Position numbers and translations under genes: made by a program
NCBI RefSeq assembly: GCF_036785885.1
Contig: NC_092323.1
Coordinates: 3,636,501 to 3,700,500 of the forward strand
DNA length: 64,000 nucleotides
Direction: 5' to 3'
From: Coffea arabica
Taxonomy: Eukaryota; Streptophyta; Magnoliopsida; Gentianales; Rubiaceae
The notes under the pieces: model-generated
Told to the model about the DNA's origin: nothing
The model's input: only the letters and a program-made list of their open reading frames with translations
Database searches by the model: none
Part shown: positions 38,141-50,192 of the stretch, piece after piece
Numbering within the stretch: the first letter of the stretch is position 1
Layout: each line of letters opens with the position of its first letter

Positions 38141-39075
38141 GAAGAAGGCTTGGATAATTAGAGCAGCCAAAAGTAAAAGGGCACCGGAAACGCCATCTCG
38201 AAGTAGACATTTTCCATCCTCCCATAAACTTGAGCATTAATTGGAATCATTGATTATTTCTTTCTTAAGCAGTTGCATTTTGAGGGAATTGTTACAGAAG
38301 AAGTAAAAATCAAGATCCAAGGGACACTATAATACTACTATATCTCGACGATTAAAATAAGAGTATTCCAACGCAGGGAACTGTTCCATCTATTAAGTTA
38401 AACTGGTATAAATTACTAATTTAATAGTAAGTTATATACACTATCACAATTGAATGAATGATACATAAGTAAATTTTGAATTTAGCGCTATCAAAATGTT
38501 AAATTAGAAAACCATCAAAATGTTGAACAAAAGAAAACCTAAACTCGATACATGTAGTCTAAGTAACTCGGCGATCAAGAAGTTTCGACACTTATTGGTG
38601 ATCAAGAAGTTTGTACTGCAGGAAATTATCTAATACAATATTTAAATAAGAAATTACCTAATACAATACTTAAATAAGAAAATTGACAAAAACTATCCTT
38701 GGCCGAAAAAAAATTACTACTAAAGAAATTGCATGCCAACATTCAGTTTTTTTCCCTCCCAAAAAGATTTGACGAAACTGATCAATTTTTAGAAATTACA
38801 CATTATACGTTTTATTTAAGTCGGTTAATGGGAATAAATCTTTGTACAATTGGTGTAGGAAACTACTTGCAAAAAAACAAAAACAAAAACCCCTTGAAAA
38901 GAGGGTCCGCAGAAGTGTCAGTACTTTCATCGCATCGGATCTGAGGCCAGTCTTACATTCTTCTGACACAGCATTCTCCATTCTTCGTTGTATCTTCTTA
39001 CGTCCACAATTTCGGTAGCAGAGTAGAGCAAATAGCTGCTCATTTTCAGGGTTTGCGAAACAAGCAAGATCAATC

Positions 39076-39760
39076 ATGAGATCCTCTTGCTTTCAGGCAA
39101 TGCTCCTTGTGTCAGTTCTTCTAATTCTTTCTTCTACTCATGGTAATTAGTTCATGTTAACTACGTACAGACCATCAGTAATTATTAATCGGTATAAATT
39201 TGTTGATTTTCTGAAGCTTCGTTATTTACGCCGGCCGTTTGGTTTTATGCACAGGATCAGCCAGGAAAATGACGGTGGAGACTTATGGCTACCAAGATGC
39301 TGCTGCCCCTGTTTCACAACTTTCACTAAAGGTAATTTCAAATTCCCTTTTTCTGTTTTCGGTTAGAGATAAACTTTTGATCCTCTACAAAAAATATATA
39401 TATTAAAAAAAAAAGTTTTTGGGGCAGCTTAAATGTTCGTTTTCTTCGATGCCTTCTCAGGAAAACGCAAGGGAGATTATCCAATTGGACTACGTTGAAG
39501 CAGGGCCAAACTATAACTCAAGAGGTGGCTATCCTTTCACTCCACTCCCACCACCCTCACCGGAGGACTGTTTTCTTTGCCTGTTTTTCTCCCTCTTTTT
39601 AGTTGGTTTTCCGGTCCGCAAGCTGGCATCTACTCGTGTTTTGTTGCATACGGTGTTTCTCTTGTTTACCGCATGGTTTTTAAAAAGAGACTGTGTGTTT
39701 TTGGGACGAACACCGGCTGTTTTTAACTTCTTCGATAAATATTACGGGTTTAAATGGTAG
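39076..39760 (+). CDS. Putative small secreted peptide precursor
   Basis: A three-exon model (39076-39142, 39255-39331, 39461-39760) with clean GT-AG junctions and matching phases encodes about 147 residues. Exon 1 is almost entirely a signal peptide: MRSSCFQAMLLVSVLLILSS then THG. The predicted mature part begins near SARKMTVETYGYQDAAAPVS. It contains the acidic-tyrosine segment IIQLDYVEAGPNYNSRGGYP and then PFTPLPPPSPED. DY followed by Pro/Asn-rich sequence recalls tyrosine-sulfated plant peptides, but I cannot assign it to PSK, PSY, RGF or CLE. After PSPED the frame runs on through about 65 hydrophobic, unlike residues to the stop. That tail looks like read-through of 3' UTR or an unseen splice, so the C-terminus is unsure. 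Confidence 0.55.
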
Positions 39761-40328
39761 TTATTATGGGTTGCTGCCCCGGGCCCTTTTTTTTCTTTAA
39801 TATTTTTTATTTTTTAAAATTTAATGTTCGACCAAAAAAAGGAAAAAAAAATAGGTAGACTAAATTAGGATTTTCGAGTGTCTATACTTATTATTATGGA
39901 TTACTTGAATTCGAATTTGACCAATGTCATTTGTTGACGCTTGAGTTGGACTTGAGAAAAAAAAACAAACGAGCTGAGTTTCATTCCACAAAGTGAATTG
40001 AGTAAATCGAGCTCGATCCTAAACTTGAGTCAAATCAAGCTTAGTGTAGTGATAAAAATTATATTAATTGCCCTAAAAACAGTACTATTATTTGGCAATT
40101 GGGCAATACTATATGTAAGAAATGTATAAATGTAATAAGTACTCGATAAGATCGAGTAGCATTGTAAGGAGTACATCGAACTCAATTCATCTACCAACTC
40201 GGATTACTCTAGATTGACTTGAGTTTAGGTTTGACTGAATTTGATTGAACCTTTAACTGGGTTGGAGGACCAGCTATCTGTCTAGCAACAGCATTAAGGT
40301 TGAATTAAAAAAAACTACATTATCAATT

Positions 40329-40482
40329 GTAAAATATTTTCTGATTGCATTATAAATATTTTTTAATCATCTTTTTTGATCTTTTCAACTAATTTTTTTA
40401 TCTCGCACTCATCATATAGAAAAAAGTATTACAGTAGTGTTATTTCAATTTTTTTTTAAAAAAAATCTCCTATCCAAACACA
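40329..40482. mobile_element. Diverged MITE of the recurrent family
   Basis: It has the TATCTCGCACTCATCATATAG core followed by AAAAAAGTATTACAGTAGTG, and ends CTATCCAAACACATC. The left end is poorly preserved. Confidence 0.5.
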
Positions 40483-40938
40483 TCAATATTTTTACCAACC
40501 GTAACCGTCTTAGTGTAACAATACTAGTTTTATTTTCTCTATACAAGCATCTACACAATATATAATGAGAGAGATCTGTTGTGTGATATTAACACGTAGT
40601 GTCATTTTTAGATTTGCTTTTATACCCTAAGTTGTGAAAGTACAATGATCCCAAGTAGGCCAAAAAAAGAAATCCTACAGTTTAATATGGTTTTTTAAAA
40701 CAACCTTGATAGTGTTTTAGGCACACTCGATATATATACCAGAAATAAAAAATATATTATAAAAGTTAATTTTGATGATAAAAAATGAATAACAATTTGA
40801 AAAGAGAAAAGAAATAAGAAATTATGAAAAGAAGTCCGGATAACTGATAGGAGAATCCTTTTATAGATAATTAGTTTGCAATTATAGAGGGCGTGAAAAA
40901 ATAAAGAAACTTTGTATAGACAATTGAAGAAGACTTAT

Positions 40939-41100
40939 GGATGTTTGGATAGCAAAATTTTTCAAATAATATTTCTCTTGCATCATAAATATATTTTCTA
41001 ACCCATTTTTTTATATTTTTAACCACATTTTTATCTTATATATATCATATCATAAAAAATATTACAGTAATTATTTTGAACAATACTCTATGCAAACAAT
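40939..41100. mobile_element. Diverged MITE of the recurrent family
   Basis: The left end is GATGTTTGGATAGCAAAATT, the core TATATATCATATCATAAAAA then ATATTACAGTA, and the right end CTATGCAAACAATAAATG. It is close in sequence to the copy at 3207-3350. Confidence 0.55.
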
Positions 41101-41999
41101 AAATGATTATGGCATTAGATTGTAGTCGTACACACTCTGACACTGAGTTGCGAGTACTGGGCTATTCTAATGCAGGCCCATGATACGACTTAACATTTTC
41201 GTCAATTATCATGTAACCTGTCGTAAGGCCCATGGACTCGTCAGCTGGAATATCTGAAAGTCTAGTCCTTTCTGCTTTCAAAGAAGTCACGGACTCACGG
41301 CACAAGAGGCCGTCGAAATTGAATATTCATATTCTATTTTTTAGTGGTATTTAATTTAGGTTTTGTTTGATAACTTAGTTTAGCATTTAAATTTAATAAA
41401 TTTACACCTTAATATGTTCAGATGCGTATGATAGTCAAAAATTAAGCTTATGAATAAACTAAGTTAACAATGATTGATAACGTATTCACTTATACATTCA
41501 AATATATTTGATTTAATACTTAACGATTCAATAATTTATTATATTCAAACTTAAAATCTCATATTTTAAACTTAAATTTTTAGAGTTCTTAGTTCAGGTT
41601 TTCTTGTGGAAATTCCTTTCAACTTCAATTAGTATTGGAACTCATCTCGCTTGAGCGGCTTGAAAGCCTAGGACCATTGTCAGAAATGAATTGAATCGTG
41701 CCGCTAGTAAATCATCACAAGATCCCAAGAAGCAATTTTTTTTTCCTTTTTTCTTTTTTGGAATTGTCTCCTGTATTCCAATGTATTCTTCTCATCGAAA
41801 TTGTGGAGTCAAAAGACAAAGCATAATTATCGCTAGTACAAAGATAACAGTGCATAACGAACAAATTGTATGAAAGAATATAATATTTTTTTGATTCAAT
41901 AAAATTCCCTCCTCGCCCAAGGAGGAGGAAAAAAAAAACTGTTGAACGGGTTTCTGGGTAAAGATTACAGACTGTAAACGGTAAAAGAAGAAAAATATT

Positions 42000-42677
42000 T
42001 CAGCAGAAACTGTTCTCCAAAAACTTGACGAACTCAATGAAATCGATTTTGTCATCCCCATCCTCATCAACCGCCCGGATCATTCTTCTGCAGTTCTCCA
42101 ACTCTGATCCTTCTCTCAATCCCAGAGCGCATAAAAGTCTCTGCAACTCGTTTGCATCAATAAACCCGTCCTTATTTTGATCGAACACATCAAAAGTAGC
42201 CTTTACCTCATCCTCACTAGGTTCCTTCTCCTCGAACAAATTAAAGAGATCATTGCAATTCAATCTCTCCTCAACTATTCTCGCACCATCGTGATCATGA
42301 TGCCCTAACAATCCTAGGCTTGTGAACACCAGTTTTACGTCTTCCCCGCATACGCTTTCATCATGTTTGTCGACTTTGAAGCCAGGCTGCTGCTGCTTCA
42401 CCAAAAACTCAGAAACTTGATTCTTCTTCTGCTTCTTCTTCTTCTTCTTTTCCTCCCCAACAACTCCGGAGTTCTTTAATCCATCACTGGATTGCTCTTG
42501 AATGGAAGAAGTGGAAGACCTTGATCCCAAGAAAAAAGAGTAGATCTTGCCGTCCCAGTCAAGAATTATGTACATGCAAACTTGAAGGAATCCCAGAACT
42601 AAGACGAGAAGAGGGATTGTGTTATCTAGAGACATGTGCTCAATAGGCAAGTGGTTGAGGCCGCTATGCAGAGACAT
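42000..42677 (-). CDS. Calmodulin-like Ca2+-binding protein, membrane-anchored (CML45/46-like)
   Basis: An intronless gene encodes 225 residues. A hydrophobic helix at about 20-39 (TIPLLVLVLGFLQVCMYIIL) is followed by WDGKIYSFFL, a combination typical of the CML45/46 group. A lysine-rich tract lies at about 75-86. Two canonical EF-hand loops are near the C-terminus: DQNKDGFIDANE (about 166-177) and DEDGDDKIDFIE (about 204-215). Each has Asp at position 1 and Glu at position 12, so both should bind Ca2+. The earlier EF-hand region (about 100-150) is degenerate. The protein probably senses Ca2+ at a membrane; partners are unknown. A TATA-like ATATATATT lies about 165 bases upstream on the minus strand. 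Confidence 0.88.
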   Translation of the reverse strand: MSLHSGLNHLPIEHMSLDNTIPLLVLVLGFLQVCMYIILDWDGKIYSFFLGSRSSTSSIQEQSSDGLKNSGVVGEEKKKKKKQKKNQVSEFLVKQQQPGFKVDKHDESVCGEDVKLVFTSLGLLGHHDHDGARIVEERLNCNDLFNLFEEKEPSEDEVKATFDVFDQNKDGFIDANELQRLLCALGLREGSELENCRRMIRAVDEDGDDKIDFIEFVKFLENSFC

Positions 42678-42839
42678 GGCTGATGATGGCTATGTAACTA
42701 AGGAACGATATACTTACTGATGCCTCTTTGAGCGTTGGCTTTTGAGATTGCGAAGTTGTTCTGTCATGGAGAAACTGGAAAGCAAATGAAGAAGTCTTGG
42801 TCCAAACTGGTGTGGGAATTAGGAGGGGGCTGGGGGGCC

Positions 42840-42850
42840 AATATATATTC
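42840..42850 (-). promoter_or_regulatory. TATA-like element of the CML gene
   Basis: On the minus strand this reads GGAATATATATTGG, about 165 bases upstream of the CML start codon, a normal distance for a plant TATA box with a leader of about 130 bases. Confidence 0.4.
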
Positions 42851-45800
42851 CGTGGAAGGATGGGGGCTAGAAGGATGATGTTAATTTGAAAGTCGCCATC
42901 AAGAGCTGAAGTTGAAGGGGTGTGTCTTTTTTGGAAGGGGTGGGGAAGTTGCTGGTGAGATGCAGTTGTTGAAACTTGAAAGGTGGGAAGGAATTGGTAA
43001 GTGGGATCGAAGAAACCCGACGTCTTGACTTGTAGAAATAGTCACCATTTGAGGCAGGCGGGGAGGGAAGTTTCTTTGCTGTTGCCGAATACGGGTGGTG
43101 AAGAATTTTGGTAACACCTGTAAGTTTTTTAATGAGATATGGTGGGTTCGGCGGCTGGCGGGCCTGGCCTGTCTATTTCTTTACTTGCTTTTTGTAGTAC
43201 CGGGGAAAAAATAATGCGTAATTGCTCGGAAGTAAAAGGGAAATGTGGCCAAACTTTTTTGTGATTACTTTGACCAAAGGGTGATTAGAAGAAATAGACA
43301 TGAAGTTTCTTGAAATTGATATTTCCACAGAAATGTAAAAAGGAAGGACAGTGGAATTGAAAATTCCTGGCGGCCTTGTACTTTTCATTTGACTCGCCAT
43401 CGTGTTTTTTTTTTTCCATGCAGGGTCATGTTTTGTGTGTCTCCACGACCCGGAATTTTACGCACAAGTGCTCTACTACTATCTTCCGTGGAATTTGGGA
43501 AGCAGGTGGCAACTTTTCCTCAAGTACTCAGCTTCTTCCGTAGGATTTCTTCGAACTCTCTTTTCCCACGTTTCTTGCATTATGGGAAGGGGCGGAGGAG
43601 GAGTTGGTCTTTGGTTGTACAATAATCTATGCTCAGAAGACTTTTAGTAGAATCAGAAAAGGAAGTTAAACAATTGCGACCGTGGTAAAACTGATGAGTT
43701 GAATCCGTTTCCTGATCTCCTTTTTTGACTATTTCCTTTGAATAATCAAAGTCGTTAGTTTTGTACGAGAAAAGGAAAAAAAATAAACATTTAATGCCCA
43801 GTCTGAAATAGAAAATCATTTTTTACTCTCTCAAATCAAAATTTGGAACAAGTGAATGAACGAGAGAAGCAACAGAGGAAATGGACTAAATCAAATTATA
43901 TGGACTCTTTTTTTTTTCCTTTTTTTAAAGAGAGGGCTCAATCTTGTGAACTCCCACCTACAATCTCTCTCTCTTTCTCTCGAACCGTCCAATTCATCAT
44001 TCCTTCTGAATAAAATGGACCCGTTGCTTAACTTTGTTATTGTTATTAGTGGTTGAAGCATACCCAATGCGTATGCAATCAATTAACAATTATTAATATT
44101 ATTTTTTGTAAAAAAGTAGTTTAAAATGGTGTAATTGTTTTAGCATTTTAGCAAGGGTGGTAGTTTTTTTTTTGTTAAGGAAATGCTAGTTAATTCAATA
44201 GATATGGAGTGAATACATGAAGGTGGATAGTTAAAATAATCTAATTGTGTTTAGAAATAGGGATAAATTAGGTACTATATTAAATGACACAATTTATTTA
44301 TATCAAACCCTTCATCCTCTTTTCGCTTTATCGCCAACATAGAAGATCGTAGCGATGGTGACAAATTAGTATTTAAGACATGCACGAATGTGTGTCCAAT
44401 TAATAAAATAAATTTGTGCTAAACTTTTGAGTATATTTGAAATTATTTTCAAGAGAATGAATTTTATATTCTAATAGTAAATATGGCGGAAAATTTATTA
44501 AAATAAAAAAATATATATAAAAATAATTATGCGGTAGTAATTTATAGTCAAAATTGGTAGTTACTAGTAAAAATTAAGGTTCATTAAATAAGTTGAAAAA
44601 CAAAATGATAAGAACACATATTAGTTGGAAGAATGATATGTTGGAAGTTAGAAATGAGTGGTTACCAATTGTAATTTAAGGAGAACGTAAAGTGACACAA
44701 AAAAGTTTACACCAACCATGCCCTACCCCTTTAGAATATAGTATAGATATAAATATACAAGACCAAAATACTTTTGACTAATTCTTGAACACAAGTAACA
44801 ATTATAACCTAACAAATAACAATATTTCAGTGATTGCTAAATTGATTTAAACACAATTACACTATTCACTCAAATTTTTAGCAACAAATAGCCTGGAAAT
44901 TTTATTAAAAAAAAATGTGTAAGCAATTGAAAATGCATATCTCAATGCTAATAGTAGTGCTTATTTTAACTTAATAAAATTATTGAGTGGAGTGGAATCA
45001 TTTATTGTAATATTTTCCATATATTTTGTGTGAAATAAAATAATGATTGAAAAAATAAACGTGTAGTGAAAAAAAGTGTTTGAAAAATCTCAATTTTTTT
45101 TCTTACTTTTTTTGTTTTAAAAATTCTGCTTGTGGTGCATTTTAATTTTTTTTCCAAAGAAAAAGGGTGGAATTTGAAAAAGGAAGGAGATTTAAATCCA
45201 AAAACTCTACGTTCTCAAACATTCACCTTAACTAATAGGCCTTGCTTCACCTTAATTACTAGATCAAGGTTTCCTCAACTTATTTCTCTTTTCGAAAAAT
45301 CATACAGAACGAACGAGTCGAATTTGTTAGGGCTACAACTCTTTTCCATTCAGATAGATAGAACTTCCAAATCGGGCCTTTTTGTTGCACGAAATAATGA
45401 GGGAAGATAATTTAGTCTTAAATGGGCTAAAGAGCTCTCCGCATCGGTTTGAAACACAAAGATGGGTATGATCCACTAGCGACAGATGGTTAAATGGGCT
45501 GTCCAGGTGGTTAACTAGCATTACAAGTGAAGCAAGCTCTTGGCTTTATACTATTCAACAATCCCCAGCTGGGCTGACACATAAAAACAATCCAATCCGA
45601 GAAGAATGTTTTATTTTCTCTCGGCGATCTTTTGAAGTTACTACTTTACTTACTAGCACAACTCTTGGATAAGCATTTATCAAATACTAGTATTAAGTGC
45701 ACACATAATGTGTATGCAGTTTAGAAGTATTAGCTTTCATGAATATATTAATTTTGTTTTTACAAAATTAAATTTCATATAAATTCTTCATGGAAAAAAT

Positions 45801-47351
45801 TGTAATTTATTAGTTATTTTTAAAAATATAGTTATAGTTAATTTGGCAGTTACAATATCTAAAAGAGTTATGGGAGATTATATTAGCAAATGTGATTAGA
45901 TGATAAGGATAAAAATTATTTTTTTAAGGACAAAATTGAAAGTTCAAAAAATGACACAAAATGTCTACCTCAATTGCCTCCTCTCTCGTTTTATTGTTGT
46001 ATAGATATTTTTTTTTTTTATATTTAACTCGTCAATCTCCAAATTGAACAGAAGAAAAAACTAGAGGACTTGCTTTTTGTCAGCCTAGCTACTGTTCCGC
46101 ACCAATTTAGTTCACGCTTCTTCATATTCCAAAATGGCATTCAGGCTTTGAAGTTTGAAACCAAAAAAAAAAAAAATGTGAAATTTTTTTTTGAGTGCAA
46201 GATATTAAACAAACTAAATTAAGAAGTATCGTTCCAAAATAAATGTTATATAGACTCGATTTAAGAAGAACTAAAACAATTTTACTTTAGGTAAAAGCCA
46301 AGAATGAAAGACAAAACATTCTATCTTAATGTGGGGAGAGAGATTATAAGTAGGGTTCATGGGTTCAAAACCTTCAACTTAAAAAAAAAAAAAAAAAAAA
46401 CTTAATGTGCTTGTGAAAATCTTTCACGATTTTTTTTTTTTTTTTTGCACTTGTTTTCACTTGACAATTAGGTTTTTAACCCCTTTTTAAAACCAATAAA
46501 TTGCTCCGGAGTCTCTAGTAAGAGTGAAAAAAATCATGGAATAAGCTCTAATCTTCCTTCAAACCTGTTGAAAGCTATCCTTAAAAAAAAAAAAAACAGA
46601 AAAAATTGAAAGCTATCGTACTGGGGTTCCAGTAACATGTGACCCAAACCCATCGACAACATCCGCACACAGAGCCTGCCGACAGAGTTAAAAATGAAGA
46701 CAATGACATCGTCCCCCACATTTGAAAACATCTATTATGGGTCCTGCCATCTTAAAAGCCCATAAATATGGACTTACAAAGGACGTTACTACATTCTCCA
46801 AATGTTTAGGTTCCTCCTAACCTACTGCTATTATCAAACAAAAAAAACCTCAAAAATTAGAGCAAGAGTTGGTCTGATATTTATTTATTTATTTTTGTCA
46901 ATCGACAAAACCTACTTTTACTCCTATTCTAATCTATATTAGAGGAGGTTTCAATTGGGTCAGGGGATTATAAGAGGCGGATGATTCACCTCTAAATCAA
47001 AGGGGTACACTATTATACGCTCGACCTCCAACAAGTTGCATCTTAGACTTCACTTGATGGCCAACTCTAGGAGAGTTGATTAGTCGGGCTGATATAAACG
47101 AGGATCTAAGTTCCATTGCACATGCTTTTGTCCCTCAATTTAGGGCCACCAAATATTTGGTAACACATTTTTCAAAATATTGTTGGATATGTCCATTGCA
47201 ACATTTTTGAAAAGATGACTTTTTCCCTCCTAATTTGACGGCTTTATGTATGTAAATTTTTTTTACCAATTTGTACATTTAAACCGTTTTTTTCTACCAT
47301 GAGTAAAAGCTGCTTCTTCATAAAACAAATTATATGTTTTCTACAAACTAT

Positions 47352-48510
47352 GGGTGTGTTTGGTTCACAGACTAGATGAGAGAGGATTACTTATTCTCGA
47401 ATTATTCATCTTGGATTGAATCATTTTCGGATGAGTAATCTTGTTGTTCAGTATTTAGTAGTCTTTATATTAGATGGGATGTTTTAGTAAATAACCTTAT
47501 CCTGTGTTTGGTTGGATATATGATGAGGTTGAATTACTTATTTAAAGACCAAAATGCCCTTTTTTTTAGCAAACCTACAATTAGAAGTGTTTGGGTTTTA
47601 GTAAGCCTAAACCTGGCTTGTAAATATACACACACATACACACATATACATAAAAATATATATAATAATTGATTTGAACACGAGCTTGATATTAGTGAAT
47701 AACATACATATGTGAGCTTTGTGTGCTTTGAACTCGAACCAACATATAAATTTTTGTTTTGGATCGAGTTCGACCTTATTAAATGGGTTCACAAGTCTCA
47801 ATTTACATGTCCAATTGTTTATTAATTAACTAGTAGGGGTAAAATAGTACAAAATCTACGTTTACTTTTAGTAGGGTAAATCAGTTTAAAATTTTAGTAG
47901 GGCCAAATTAGTTAAAAATTTAATTTATTAACAATAGGGGTAAATTAGTAAAAAAATTAGTGATTTCATTAAAATGGACAAATTAGTTCAATGAACATTT
48001 TTTTGTGGGTAGGGGCAAATTTATCTTAGTTATTTTATTAATATGGACAAACGAGTAAAAAGTTAGTTATGTTAATCGTATGGAACAATCAATCCAAAAT
48101 TATAGTATATCATTGATATGGACAAATTAGTCCAAAATTAAATTTTTAAAATTTTTAAATTAGTATGGACTAATTCATCCAAAATTTTGTTATGTGATTA
48201 ATGGAGGCAAATTAGTCCAAAATTTGGATAATGTTTTAGCAAGAGAGTAGGTTTATATAGTTGTTAGAATAAAGCATCATTCTATAGTAGGGGAAAATAA
48301 GTCACAATTGTCATTAGCCCACCTCTTACTCATCTTTGGATAACTCGTACAATCTCTCCTCATGGGGATTATTTTATCCCCGATACAAGGGATTAATTCG
48401 GTTACATGGGACGTATCATTCCATACATAAATAGCAACAAAACATGGGATGACATTGGAATATAGTATTAGTAATGTAATCTTGTGTCATTTTATGAGCC
48501 AAACCAATCC
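47352..48510. mobile_element. Non-autonomous DNA element, about 1.16 kb
   Basis: The left end GGGTGTGTTTGGTTCA pairs with the right end read in reverse, GGATTGGTTTGGCTCA. Subterminal parts also match loosely (GAGAGGATTAC against AAGATTACATTAC). TAT beside both ends may be the target duplication. The interior is a degenerate repeat region (47821-48240) and has no protein coding. Confidence 0.55.
47821..48240. repeat. Degenerate minisatellite, unit about 30-45 bp
   Basis: At least eight diverged copies of a word like GGACAAATTAGTCCAAAATT occur, with variants such as GGGGTAAATTAGT and GGGCCAAATTAGTTAAAAAT. It lies wholly inside the transposon-like element described at 47352-48510. Confidence 0.7.
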
Positions 48511-49255
48511 TATATGTAAAAGCAAGCTGTACCGCCCTCAGTTGCGTGTCCCTCTATAGTAAATACACTAATTCACTTGCTTTGGTTTTCTGAGAAATGA
48601 AGTCCTAATAACTAATTTGTGTAGTTTTTGACTTTGGTGGCTCAGATTTCGTAGTTTCATTGTGTTGTCAGACCTGGAAGTTGGGTTTGCATGTAGTGGC
48701 TCAAACTGGATGTAATATCATCACATTCGATAAGCAGTAAAGCTGAAGAAAGAAAGTGAGGAAACTTCAAATTGTTAAATTTGACATGCATATGATTACA
48801 TAGGCAAATGGATGTTATCAAGAATTTGCTGCTCGAACCAATGAATCATCATCGCCCACAGAAGTTATGACTTAAAAGAAAAGCAGATTACATTTCATAC
48901 AAGCAAATAAGTATTGCATAATGTCTCACCTCTTAATGAAAACTGTAAAAGATTACAACCAACTGCCCATTATTTATAATTACTTAACCACCCTCAATTT
49001 CCCTCCCTCATCTCTTTCCATACATAAATCACACTCCGAAAACAATCCAAAAACAAAGAAAAAAAAGGGACCAGACTTAAGCCTTAAGGCCCCCTTTTTC
49101 CCCAAAAATTGGCTCATAATTAATTAAGTCATCGATCCCAAATAATTACCCAAACTAATTTTTACAGCAATAAAACTATATGAATGCAGAGCTACCGTGT
49201 AGTACTATAGCAGTATTTAAATTGGATAAGTTGTGGCAGGGCATTGAAGTTTTGA

Positions 49256-50192
49256 TTAGTAGAACTGGCGGCCGCTATAGGTCTGGCCGAAGGACCAACT
49301 TGGAGGCGCAACGTTGTAAGAAACTACACTTCGACCATCACTAGTGGTGACCTTGAAAGATAGGCTTTGTCCGTTCAGGTAGCTGTTGCTCTGCCAATTT
49401 TGGCCCCAGTTCCTCGACATTTGTTGCCACCGGGTTCTTGATCCCTTAATGTACACAGCTTGTGCATCCCCTGCACCCCCAACATTGGTAACAAGAACCA
49501 GGTTGAAGTAGGAATGCCCATTTATGGTGAACCGAATTCCACCCCTTCTTCTGCAGGGTACCCTACAACGTATAAACAAGAGCGATTAATGCTTGTCAGA
49601 CTGATAAGATAAGCACAATGCACCGATTAACAGTGGTAAACTTTTTACCTTCTGTAAACAACTGGAACGATCCCGGCTCTGTATTGGGCAATGCGAAGGA
49701 AAGCCGGTTCGGAGAGGTCAAAGTGATGATTGGGAGGGTCGCACCATCCCCCTGGCGGGCAGAAGTTGGTGGCGGTCACCATGATGCTTCCCCTGAGGCA
49801 CCATCGGGGTTCATTGGCGCACACAATCTGATAGCAGGATCCACAGCTTAATCCATTGTTGAAAAGAGCCGTGCTCAGTGCAGTTGTAGCGGTCCCGTAC
49901 CCCTGGCTGTACAGATTCCCATATCCGCAAGCCCCTCCTGCAACCAATAAGTAACCAAACTACCCTTCAATCACAACGTTCTATTCAATTGTATTAGAAA
50001 AAAGAAAGAAGAACTTCACGCACATTGCAGTACCAAGGCTAATTTTTAAACGTACGTACCCATTGTTCCAGAAGCATCACCTCCACCGTAGAAGGTTGCA
50101 TGAGCATTCATCCAACCACCATAATACCCATGAACAGATGATACAACTGAGAGTAGCCCAACTATGAAGAGTAGTCCTCCAAGGAGCTGCAT
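49256..50192 (-). CDS. Alpha-expansin (EXPA8/EXPA2-like)
   Basis: Three exons (50192-50060, 49937-49649, 49562-49256) splice in frame to 242 residues. Residues 1-22 are a signal peptide ([20 protein letters not shown]). The GH45-like domain 1 contains [20 protein letters not shown], the conserved Cys set and the HFD motif in [20 protein letters not shown]. Domain 2 (pollen-allergen fold, carbohydrate-binding) has [20 protein letters not shown] and conserved Trp residues in [14 protein letters not shown]. Alpha-expansins loosen cell walls at acid pH without hydrolysis, acting in the apoplast. Intron positions are those usual for EXPA genes. A possible 5' UTR intron is suggested by CCGGTAAGTAA on the minus strand at about 50296, with an acceptor near 50214. 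No lesion is seen. Confidence 0.94.

Larger units (their letters stand above)
35609..39075. other. Intergenic: CDF 3' flank, foldback element, SINE-like fragment
   Basis: No gene was recognised. Open frames at 36203-36391 and 36598-36804 have no family signature. A long-terminal-inverted-repeat element occupies 37240-37953, and a tRNA-like fragment lies at about 38005-38140. Between 38.3 and 39.0 kb the sequence is AT-rich and unassigned. Confidence 0.55.
39761..41999. other. Intergenic, AT-rich, MITE remnants
   Basis: No gene is seen. At 39.9-40.25 kb there are repeated GAGCTCGA/ACTCGA-type words and GTAATAAGTACTCGATAAG, probably from an old repeat I cannot name. MITE copies of the recurrent family lie at about 40329-40482 and 40939-41100. 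At 41.35-41.6 kb another AT-rich element-like stretch (GTTTGATAACTTAGTTTAGC) lacks a visible partner end. Confidence 0.5.
42678..49255. other. 6.6-kb gene-free stretch
   Basis: It holds the upstream region of the CML gene and the 3' flank of the expansin. No convincing coding sequence was found; the frames at 43389-43647, 45132-45410 and 46534-46731 lack family signatures. AT-rich DNA with poly-A/T runs fills 44.1-46.6 kb. A short segment at about 46884-46950 resembles one at about 3440-3500. A DNA-transposon-like element with internal degenerate repeats occupies about 47352-48510. Confidence 0.55.

Noticed and set aside
39900-40260. Stretch rich in GAGCTCGA and ACTCGAG-like words, possibly an old LTR-type fossil
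   Set aside because: No paired ends, primer-binding site or coding parts were seen, so no family can be named.
46330-46400. SINE-like GGTTCATGGGTTCAAAACC followed by poly-A
   Set aside because: There is only a B-box-like word and an A-run; no A box or boundary could be found, so it was not listed as an element.
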